A stretch of DNA of 40,621 nt, taken from the NCBI GenBank assembly GCA_026390855.1, contig JAPLFE010000129.1, positions 1-40,621 on the forward strand, written 5' to 3'. Positions 34,235-40,621 of this stretch are shown piece by piece; within the stretch, counting starts at the first letter, position 1, and each line of letters opens with the position of its first letter. The position numbers and the translations under genes were made by a program. Source of the DNA: Chlorobiales bacterium (lineage in GTDB: Bacteria > Bacteroidota > Chlorobiia > Chlorobiales > Chlorobiaceae). Under the pieces are notes generated by a model. That model ran no database searches. It saw only the letters and a program-made list of their open reading frames with translations, and was not told the origin of the DNA.

Positions 34235-35770
34235 ATGTTCGAGCTGCCATCAGGTGCTGAAATTCAAAGTATCATTGCAAGTCTAAGCGCAAGCGTTGGA
34301 TTTTTTATACCTGAAATTTATCTGTCCGTGCTTTTTATGCTCCTGATTGTTGTTGATCTGGTTGCAAAAGGCAGGAAAAACAATCTGCTCGCGGTAACAA
34401 CCCTTCTTGGGCTCGCGGGCAGCATTTTCTTTATTTACCAGCAGCACTTTCTGCCGGCAAAAGAGCTCTTTTTCGGAATGTATGTTCTGGATGAGTTCGG
34501 AATTTTCTTTAAGTACTTTTTCGTTCTTGCCGGTATGCTTGCAGTTATCATTACGATGGCTGATGAGCAGTTTGAGAGTGAGGTGAAAAGTATGGGGGAG
34601 TATTATGCCCTTATTATCGCAATGGTGATAGGCATGATCATGATGGCATCGTCAGCTGATTTGATGATGATTTTTCTTTCAATGGAACTGGTTAGTTTTT
34701 CAGCTTTCATTCTTACAGGTTATTTCAAACGCGACCCTCGTTCGTCTGAAGCTGCCTTGAAATATCTGGTTTACGGCGCTGTATCGTCGGGTCTGATGGT
34801 TTACGGGTTTTCACTCATTTACGGTCTTACCGGCCAGACTAATCTCATCAATATCAGTTCTGAGCTGTCACAGCACGGATACGACCCGCTGTTGATGATT
34901 CTTGCCACGCTTCTTATCCTCGCAGGTTTTGGTTACAAAATTGGTGCGGTACCATTTCACTTTTGGGCTCCTGATGTGTATGAAGGTGCACCTACCCCTA
35001 TTACAGCATATCTCTCTGTTGCGTCAAAAGCAGCCGGGTTCGCACTCCTCATGCGCTTTTTCTACATTGCAGTCCCGCATGGTGGACCTTCATACGAGGA
35101 TATTCTTGGAATAAACTGGGTATCGCTGCTTATTCTTCTTTCTATATCATCCATGATTTACGGCAACGTTGTTGCGTTGTGGCAGAAAAATGTCAAGCGG
35201 CTTCTTGCTTATTCCTCGATTGCTCATGCAGGGTACCTGCTTCTTGGCATAATCGTTATGGATGCGTTCGGCACTCAGTCAACTCTCTTTTATCTGCTTT
35301 CTTATTTCCTTATGAATTTCGGTGCTTTCTATGTCGTTATTCTTATTGCGAACAAAACTGGCAGTGAAAATCTTGAAGATTACCGTGGGCTTGGTAAAAA
35401 AATGCCACTTGCAGGGGCAGCATTGACTGTGTTTCTTATTTCTCTTGTCGGTCTTCCTCCGACCATTGGATTTATCGGCAAACTGATGATTTTTTCTGCC
35501 TTGCTTGCAAAGGGTTCTCTTTATATCTGGTTGTCGCTTATCGGTATCATGACCAGCGTTATCTCGCTCTATTATTATATGCTGATTCCGCTTAACATGT
35601 ATCTTCGTGAATCGCCTCAGTCAGAAGAAAAAAATATGAATCCAGGCATGGTTGCTCAGATTATCATGGCAGTACTGATGTTTCTGACTCTTTATTTCGG
35701 GCTCTTTTTCCAGCCGCTTTCGGATTTTGCAAAATATTCATCAGCAATGTTTGGCTTGAGACTTTACTAA
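34235..35770 (+). CDS. nuoN: Complex I antiporter-like subunit NuoN
   Basis: The 511-aa third antiporter-like subunit shows LMMIFLSMELVSFSAFILTG, GYKIGAVPFHFWAPDVYEGA, the VASKAAGF channel segment and AYSSIAHAGYLLLG, all standard for NuoN. Fourteen or so helices are predicted by eye. It is the last gene of the operon and is followed 11 bases later by a perfect 17-bp hairpin that separates it from hupS. Confidence 0.97.
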   Translation: MFELPSGAEIQSIIASLSASVGFFIPEIYLSVLFMLLIVVDLVAKGRKNNLLAVTTLLGLAGSIFFIYQQHFLPAKELFFGMYVLDEFGIFFKYFFVLAGMLAVIITMADEQFESEVKSMGEYYALIIAMVIGMIMMASSADLMMIFLSMELVSFSAFILTGYFKRDPRSSEAALKYLVYGAVSSGLMVYGFSLIYGLTGQTNLINISSELSQHGYDPLLMILATLLILAGFGYKIGAVPFHFWAPDVYEGAPTPITAYLSVASKAAGFALLMRFFYIAVPHGGPSYEDILGINWVSLLILLSISSMIYGNVVALWQKNVKRLLAYSSIAHAGYLLLGIIVMDAFGTQSTLFYLLSYFLMNFGAFYVVILIANKTGSENLEDYRGLGKKMPLAGAALTVFLISLVGLPPTIGFIGKLMIFSALLAKGSLYIWLSLIGIMTSVISLYYYMLIPLNMYLRESPQSEEKNMNPGMVAQIIMAVLMFLTLYFGLFFQPLSDFAKYSSAMFGLRLY

Positions 35771-35781
35771 GAGATTGCTGA

Positions 35782-35831
35782 TACCTTAAAAAAACCATCA
35801 AAGAAAAGAATTGCATGGTTTTTTTAAGGTA
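35782..35831 (+). terminator. Terminator after the nuo operon
   Basis: Perfect 17-base arms (35782-35798 and 35815-35831) contain seven A residues on the left and seven T residues on the right, with a 16-base loop. By symmetry it can act in both directions. A second, smaller hairpin (ACAATCATT / AATGATTGT, 35872-35893) follows in the hupS upstream region and could be an operator or a short attenuator. Confidence 0.75.
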
Positions 35832-35970
35832 TTTTGACTAACAATCGTTAATATCGTAAGTTCATGCTTTTACAATCATTTTTCAATGATTGTTATTCCA
35901 TCATTTTCTTTTTCCTTACATATTCTAGATATCTTTCCTGATAATCTGATTTTTTCAAAACGGAGGTAAA

Positions 35971-37056
35971 ATGCAAAGCAATCAGACCTTTGCCGATGTA
36001 TTCAAGGCCGGTGGAGTAAGCCGCAGAGATTTTTTGAAGTTCTGCACTCTTACCTCTGTTTATCTTGGCCTTTCTCCCTCGATGGTGCCAAGCATTGTTC
36101 ATGCCATGGAAAAAAAACCGAGAACACCGGTTATATGGCTTCATGGTCAAGAGTGTACCTGTTGTTCTGAATCGTTTATACGTTCTTCACACCCCACCAT
36201 TGAGGATATTATTTTTAACCTTATTTCCCTTGATTACGATGACGTTTTGAGTGCAGCCGCAGGCAATCAGCTTGAGGATGTCCGTCGTAAGACCATGAAA
36301 GACTACAAGGGTAAATACATCTTGGCGGTTGAAGGAAACGCGTCCACAAAAGACGATGGCGTTTATTGTATGGTAGGTGGAGATTCGTTTCTCAACACCT
36401 TGAAAGAAACAGCGGCAGATGCTGCTGCAATTATTGCCTGGGGCGCTTGTGCTTCTTACGGATGTGTGCAGAATGCCCATCCTAATCCCTCCGGTGCTGC
36501 ACCAGTATCCGATATTATCAAGGATAAACCGATTATCAAGGTTCCTGGTTGTCCGCCCATATCTGAGGTAATGACTGGTGTTGTTACCCATTTTCATACG
36601 TTTGGTACCCTGCCTGAACTTGATCGTATGGGTCGTCCCAAAGCATTCTACAACACAAGGATTCACGACAAATGCTACCGCCGTGCATTTTTTGATGCAG
36701 GTCAGTTTGTCAGAAGCTTTGATGATGAAGCTACAAGAAAAGGGTGGTGTCTCTACAAAATGGGATGCAAAGGTCCGACCACGTATAACTCATGTTCAAA
36801 GATACAGTGGAACGGTGGTACAAGCTTCCCGATCGGTTCAGGCCATCCTTGCATTGGCTGTTCCGAGCCGAATTTCTGGGACAGAGGTCCTTTTTACAGC
36901 AGGCTTGCCGAAGTTCCATTCCTCGGCAGCGACAGTAATGCCGATAAGATTGGTGTAGTTGCCGTTGGTGCCGCTGCTGCTGGTGCTGCTGCGCATGCTG
37001 CAGTTACGGCAGTGAAAAAGGCAAAAGCAGGCAATGAAGATAACGACAAAGCATAA
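35971..37056 (+). CDS. hupS: [NiFe]-hydrogenase small subunit (group 1 uptake type)
   Basis: The 361-aa precursor carries a Tat signal (SRRDFLKF near residues 17-24), so the folded HupSL pair is exported to the periplasmic face. Mature sequence begins before [18 protein letters not shown], where Cys62/Cys65 are the first ligands of the proximal cluster; [21 protein letters not shown] and VPGCPPISE follow. Medial and distal cluster sites are in [18 protein letters not shown] and [18 protein letters not shown]. The C-terminus has an Ala-rich hydrophobic anchor ([17 protein letters not shown]). GGAGG lies five bases before the ATG. H2 oxidation feeding electrons to quinone is the family role. 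Confidence 0.97.
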   Translation: MQSNQTFADVFKAGGVSRRDFLKFCTLTSVYLGLSPSMVPSIVHAMEKKPRTPVIWLHGQECTCCSESFIRSSHPTIEDIIFNLISLDYDDVLSAAAGNQLEDVRRKTMKDYKGKYILAVEGNASTKDDGVYCMVGGDSFLNTLKETAADAAAIIAWGACASYGCVQNAHPNPSGAAPVSDIIKDKPIIKVPGCPPISEVMTGVVTHFHTFGTLPELDRMGRPKAFYNTRIHDKCYRRAFFDAGQFVRSFDDEATRKGWCLYKMGCKGPTTYNSCSKIQWNGGTSFPIGSGHPCIGCSEPNFWDRGPFYSRLAEVPFLGSDSNADKIGVVAVGAAAAGAAAHAAVTAVKKAKAGNEDNDKA

Positions 37057-37070
37057 TCCAGGAGTAGCTC

Positions 37071-38789
37071 ATGGCCAAAAAAATAGTTGTTGATCCAATA
37101 CCTCGTATTGAGGGGCATCTTAGAATAGAAGCAAAGTTGAATGACGGTAATGTAATTGAAGATGCCTACAGCAGTGGTACGATGTGGCGTGGTATTGAGG
37201 TGATTCTCAAGGGTCGTGACCCGAGAGATGCATGGGCATTTGCTGAACGAATCTGTGGTGTCTGTACCACGGTGCATGCTCTTGCTTCAGTCCGCTGTGT
37301 TGAGGATGCTCTTGGCATCGAAGTACCTGCCAATGCCCGTATTATCAGAAACCTGATGAATGCTACTCAGGTTACTCAGGATCACCTTGTGCATTTTTAT
37401 CATCTTCATGCACTTGACTGGGTTGATGTTGTAAGTGCACTGAAAGCTGATCCAAAGCAGGCTTCGGTTATAGCGCAGAGCATTTCCTCATGGCCAAAAT
37501 CATCGGTTGGTTACTTTAAGGATCTTCAGCAACGCCTTGTCGGGTTTGTTGAAAGCGGCCAGCTTGGTATTTTCTCAAACGGATACTGGGGCCATGCAGC
37601 CTACAAGCTTCCGCCGGAAGTGAACCTGATTGCGGTTGCACACTATCTTGAAGCACTTGATTTCCAGAAGGAGATCGTAAAGATTCATACGATTTTCGGT
37701 GGTAAAAACCCTCATCCAAATTATTTGGTGGGTGGTATGGCTTGTGCTATTGATCCGAATAAAGATACAGCTATCAATATTGAGCGCCTGTCGATGATTA
37801 AAAAAATCATTGACGATACCAATACCTTTATCGACCAAGTCTACATTCCTGATCTTCTGGCGATCGCAGGATACTATAAGGGGTGGCTCTACGGTGGCGG
37901 GCTTGGCAACTACTTGAGCTATGGAGATTTCCCTGAAACAAATCTTGCTGATTTCAAGACATTGCTCTGGCCACGAGGCGCGATTCTTAACAAGGATCTC
38001 ACTACTGTTATTGATGTTGATCCCAGGGATGCATCACAGGTGACTGAAGAGGTGAGCCACAGCTGGTACACCTATTCAAAAGGTGATGCCAAGGGTCTTC
38101 ACCCATGGCAGGGAGAGACAACCCCGAAATATACCGGCCCAAAACCGCCATTCCAGCACCTTGATACTGACAAAAAATACAGCTGGCTCAAGACTCCGCG
38201 CTGGAAAAACCACCCTATGGAGGTTGGCCCACTGGCTCGCGTGCTGATTGCTTATGCCAAGGGTGATCCGATGATTAAGGATACAGTTGGCCTTGTACTC
38301 TCAAAGCTAGAGGTTGGTCCTGAGGCTCTCTTTTCGACGCTTGGGCGTACTGCTGCAAGAGGTATTGAGTGCAAACAGACAGCCGGGTTTATGCGTCATT
38401 ATTACGACCAGCTTGTTGCCAATATCAAAACGGGAGATTATCGTACTTTCAACAGCGATCGCTGGGATCCGTCAACCTGGCCTGCAGAGTGCAAAGGTTT
38501 TGGCTATACGGAAGCTCCACGCGGTTCACTGGGTCACTGGATTCACATCAAGGACCAGAAGATCCAGGAGTACCAGATTGTTGTGCCTTCCACTTGGAAC
38601 GCCTCTCCTCGGGATGCAAATGGCAATTCAGGAGCTTATGAGGCTGCACTGAAAGGTACACCGATGATCAATCCTGAACAGCCACTTGAGATTCTCAGGA
38701 CGGTGCATTCATTCGATCCTTGCCTTGCCTGTGCGTCACATCTCTTCGATATGAACGGTAACGAGATCACATCGGTTAAAATCGTTTAA
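37071..38789 (+). CDS. hupL: [NiFe]-hydrogenase large subunit
   Basis: The 572-aa catalytic subunit binds the Ni-Fe(CN)2CO centre through Cys62/Cys65 in RICGVCTTVHAL and Cys551/Cys554 in DPCLACASH. The 15 residues after His557 (starting LFDMNG) are the C-terminal extension that a HupD-type protease removes once nickel is in place. The sequence is full length with no disruption. AGGAG upstream marks the start 14 bases after hupS. Confidence 0.98.
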   Translation: MAKKIVVDPIPRIEGHLRIEAKLNDGNVIEDAYSSGTMWRGIEVILKGRDPRDAWAFAERICGVCTTVHALASVRCVEDALGIEVPANARIIRNLMNATQVTQDHLVHFYHLHALDWVDVVSALKADPKQASVIAQSISSWPKSSVGYFKDLQQRLVGFVESGQLGIFSNGYWGHAAYKLPPEVNLIAVAHYLEALDFQKEIVKIHTIFGGKNPHPNYLVGGMACAIDPNKDTAINIERLSMIKKIIDDTNTFIDQVYIPDLLAIAGYYKGWLYGGGLGNYLSYGDFPETNLADFKTLLWPRGAILNKDLTTVIDVDPRDASQVTEEVSHSWYTYSKGDAKGLHPWQGETTPKYTGPKPPFQHLDTDKKYSWLKTPRWKNHPMEVGPLARVLIAYAKGDPMIKDTVGLVLSKLEVGPEALFSTLGRTAARGIECKQTAGFMRHYYDQLVANIKTGDYRTFNSDRWDPSTWPAECKGFGYTEAPRGSLGHWIHIKDQKIQEYQIVVPSTWNASPRDANGNSGAYEAALKGTPMINPEQPLEILRTVHSFDPCLACASHLFDMNGNEITSVKIV

Positions 38790-38801
38790 AAGGAGTCTGT
38801 C

Positions 38802-39485
38802 ATGGGGAGAATAATAGAAGAAATCTATGTCTGGAGGCTGCCTGTCAGGCTTTATCACTGGATTAACGCTCTGACTACAGCAGCTCTTTTTATAACCGGT
38901 ATGTACATTGCTGCTCCCTTGTTCAACCCACCACTTGGTGAAGCTGTTTTGTACAAGGGTTTTTCGTGGTGGAGGTATCTACACTTTGCTGCAGGTTTTA
39001 TTTTTATTGCCAACTTCCTTTTCCGTTTGTACTGGGCGTTGTTCGGTGAAGATAAGTATGCTCGATTCGGCGGTTTCAGACCATGGTCACCGACGTGGTG
39101 GGGTACACCATTCCGTGAACAGGTGGAGTCGTATCTTTTTTTGCGTTCCGACGAGCCGAACTATGTAGGGCATAATCCTGTTGCTGCTCTGGCCCATTTT
39201 GTGTTCATTTTCTGCGGGTCGAGTTTTATGATTTTTTCCGGGTTAGCCATGTATGGTGAAAACAATCCAGGCGGGTTCAATTCAGTTTGGTTCGGATGGA
39301 TGATACCGCTTTTCGGCGGCAGCTACACCTTGCATTTTGCCCATCATCTTTTTGCATGGATTTTCCCGATTTATTTGATTATGCATCTTTATGCGGTATT
39401 CCGTCACGATGTGGTAGATCGCACAAGTGTTACTTCATCGATCATTACAGGTTACAAGCATAAGGTCGAGGAAGAGCCAAGCTGA
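38802..39485 (+). CDS. hupC: Ni/Fe-hydrogenase b-type cytochrome subunit
   Basis: This 227-aa integral membrane di-heme cytochrome b anchors HupSL and passes electrons to menaquinone. It has four hydrophobic segments; likely heme ligands are His in VRLYHWINALT, in RYLHFAAGFIF and in TLHFAHHLFAWIFPIYLIMHLY. AAGGAG precedes the ATG. A strong terminator follows 44 bases after the stop, so hupSLC forms a complete unit. Confidence 0.95.
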   Translation: MGRIIEEIYVWRLPVRLYHWINALTTAALFITGMYIAAPLFNPPLGEAVLYKGFSWWRYLHFAAGFIFIANFLFRLYWALFGEDKYARFGGFRPWSPTWWGTPFREQVESYLFLRSDEPNYVGHNPVAALAHFVFIFCGSSFMIFSGLAMYGENNPGGFNSVWFGWMIPLFGGSYTLHFAHHLFAWIFPIYLIMHLYAVFRHDVVDRTSVTSSIITGYKHKVEEEPS

Positions 39486-39529
39486 CAGGATGGCTTACCC
39501 GGCTTACTGTTTCGTTCATTGAAAAGAAG

Positions 39530-39570
39530 GCCCATTGCAGGGGAGAACAGCTCCGGCAATGGGCTTTTTT
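39530..39570 (+). terminator. Intrinsic terminator between hupC and hupD
   Basis: Arms GCCCATTGC (39530-39538) and GCAATGGGC (39556-39564) are perfect, with an inner GGAG/CTCC pairing, and are followed by six T residues. This should end most hupSLC transcripts before hupD. Confidence 0.88.
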
Positions 39571-39597
39571 ATTTTGTATCAATTAATCATTTTTGCT

Positions 39598-40089
39598 GTG
39601 AAGTATAATCGTATCAATATTATAGGGCTGGGCAATGTTCTCTACGGTGATGAAGGATTTGGGGTAGCTGCCCTTAACAGTATGCAGGAATCTGCAACTT
39701 TTCCCGATTCTGTACATTTTATTGATGGTGGAACCCAAGGAATTTATCTGCTTGATTATATCGAGTCGTGCGACGCTGTGATTGTTTTTGACGCATTGAT
39801 TCCTCTTGACTATGACCGCCAGGTTTATGTATATCGCAACGAAGAGTTACCAGCTTTTATACATCGAAAAATGTCGTCCCATCAGATGGGCTTCAGTGAG
39901 ATGCTCGGCATAGCCAAATTGCATGGTAAAATGCCCAAGGAGATTGTACTTATAGGAGTTCCTCCTAAAGATCTTGAGCTCAATATTGGATTAAGTCCGG
40001 AAATCTCTCTGTTGCTTCCCCTAGCAGTAGAAGAGGGAACGGCCATAGTAAACCGTTGGTTGCAGGAAGGGGTTGAGATTCATGACTGA
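39598..40089 (+). CDS. hupD: Hydrogenase maturation endopeptidase HupD
   Basis: HupD checks nickel insertion and cleaves the C-terminal tail of HupL. From the GTG at 39598 the product has about 163 aa and starts just before the conserved INIIGLGNVLYGDEGFG, whose acidic residue binds nickel. FIDGGTQG, VFDALIP (second ligand Asp) and SSHQMG (His ligand) are present. The open frame extends to 39535, but that part lies in the hupC terminator hairpin, so an upstream start is unlikely; no ATG is available near the conserved N-terminus. No clear ribosome-binding site is seen, suggesting low expression, which suits a catalytic maturation factor. Confidence 0.92.
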   Translation: MKYNRINIIGLGNVLYGDEGFGVAALNSMQESATFPDSVHFIDGGTQGIYLLDYIESCDAVIVFDALIPLDYDRQVYVYRNEELPAFIHRKMSSHQMGFSEMLGIAKLHGKMPKEIVLIGVPPKDLELNIGLSPEISLLLPLAVEEGTAIVNRWLQEGVEIHD

Positions 40090-40135
40090 AGGGGTGAATC
40101 TTGATTGCTTCAGGATCAGATCTCTTCCTTCAGTC
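40084..40135. terminator. Possible bidirectional terminator between hupD and folE
   Basis: Perfect 9-base arms GACTGAAGG (40084-40092) and CCTTCAGTC (40127-40135) flank a 34-base loop, between the convergent hupD and folE stops. There is no T-run, so the role is uncertain. Confidence 0.35.
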
Positions 40136-40154
40136 GGAATGAAAATAGGTTTTG

Positions 40155-40621
40155 TTATGGCTTAATCAGGCGCAGGAATTCGTTTCGTGTGGACTGCGAG
40201 CTGATGAATTGTCCGGACATGGCCGAGGTTGTGGTTATTGAATTAAGCTTTTCAACACCTCGCATTACCATGCACATGTGGCGAGCTTCAATAACTACAC
40301 CAACACCTTTAGGGTTCAGCACATTCTGGATAGCATCACGGATTTGCTGAGTGAGTCGTTCCTGAACCTGGAGACGGCGGGCAAAAACCTCAACCACCCG
40401 TGCAAGTTTTGAAAGCCCTACGATTTTTCCATCAGGAATGTAGGCGACATGAACTTTACCAAAAAAGGGAAGCATATGATGCTCGCACATGGAAAAAATG
40501 TCGATATCTTTTACCAGTACCATTTCATCATACGTTTCGGTAAAGATTGCATTTTTCAAGAGCTCTTCAGGATCCTGCCGATAACCTTTTGTAAGGAAGC
40601 GAAGTGACTTAGCTACTCGTT
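40155..40621 (-). CDS. folE: GTP cyclohydrolase I (FolE), N-terminus beyond the window
   Basis: This enzyme converts GTP to dihydroneopterin triphosphate, the first step of folate or pterin synthesis. The frame runs in from the right edge ([20 protein letters not shown] are the first visible residues) and is complete at the C-terminus. Zinc and active-site residues are visible in [18 protein letters not shown] and [12 protein letters not shown], and [19 protein letters not shown] matches the type IA signature. About 155 residues are present; only the variable N-terminal part is missing. Confidence 0.97.
   Translation of the reverse strand, partial: RVAKSLRFLTKGYRQDPEELLKNAIFTETYDEMVLVKDIDIFSMCEHHMLPFFGKVHVAYIPDGKIVGLSKLARVVEVFARRLQVQERLTQQIRDAIQNVLNPKGVGVVIEARHMCMVMRGVEKLNSITTTSAMSGQFISSQSTRNEFLRLIKP

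Noticed and set aside
35893-36150. Minus-strand ORF of 85 codons overlapping the start of hupS
   Set aside because: It is antisense to the well-supported Tat signal and N-terminal region of HupS and shows no protein-like pattern.

Overview
The window most likely comes from a green sulfur bacterium (Chlorobiaceae, Chlorobium/Pelodictyon type). The main evidence is an 11-gene nuo operon without nuoE, nuoF or nuoG, directly followed by an uptake [NiFe]-hydrogenase operon (hupSLC, then hupD). A c555-like small cytochrome next to a Cyc2-like porin-cytochrome, and a Bacteroidota/Chlorobiota-style TAnnTTTG promoter match, agree with this. No photosystem, chlorosome or bacteriochlorophyll gene lies in the window, so the placement is inference from gene content and sequence feel.

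Layout. (1) 1-1910: the end of an IS200/IS605-type insertion sequence, a small c-type cytochrome whose 5' end the IS appears to have removed, and a Cyc2-like outer-membrane cytochrome closed by a long hairpin. (2) 2025-6496, minus strand: a UbiA-family prenyltransferase, a DUF2892 membrane peptide, an arylamine N-acetyltransferase, a GIY-YIG domain protein and an ArsA/Get3-like ATPase. (3) 6806-7961: a type I-C-like CRISPR array of 18 repeats and 17 spacers with no cas genes in the window; it is probably transcribed on the minus strand, with its leader at 7962-8200. (4) 8280-24631, mostly plus strand: housekeeping genes, including an LptF/LptG permease, dCMP deaminase, RibD, DoxX, an ABC ATPase, an L,D-transpeptidase, Tpx, a broken GH13 amylase, riboflavin synthase, RarA and TolC. 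A SAM methyltransferase, a HIT protein and two tRNA-Leu genes follow on the minus strand, and then a PAP2-like protein, ferrochelatase, a TPR protein and a small membrane protein on the plus strand. (5) 24846-35770: nuoABCDHIJKLMN. (6) 35971-40089: hupSLC and hupD. (7) The 3' part of folE on the minus strand runs off the right edge.

Functional reading. The two ends of the window carry possible electron-entry routes. The Cyc2-like protein may take electrons from outside the cell, possibly from Fe(II), and hand them to a periplasmic c5/c555-type cytochrome. HupSLC oxidises H2 and passes electrons through a membrane cytochrome b to quinone. The NADH-module-less complex I couples quinone redox to ion pumping, probably with ferredoxin as partner. 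The observations most worth checking are the IS-truncated cytochrome beside cyc2, the two-hairpin leader with a strong ribosome-binding site and tiny ORFs ahead of the dCMP deaminase/ribD genes, the cas-less CRISPR array, the GH13 pseudogene and the histidine-rich loops in NuoL and NuoM.
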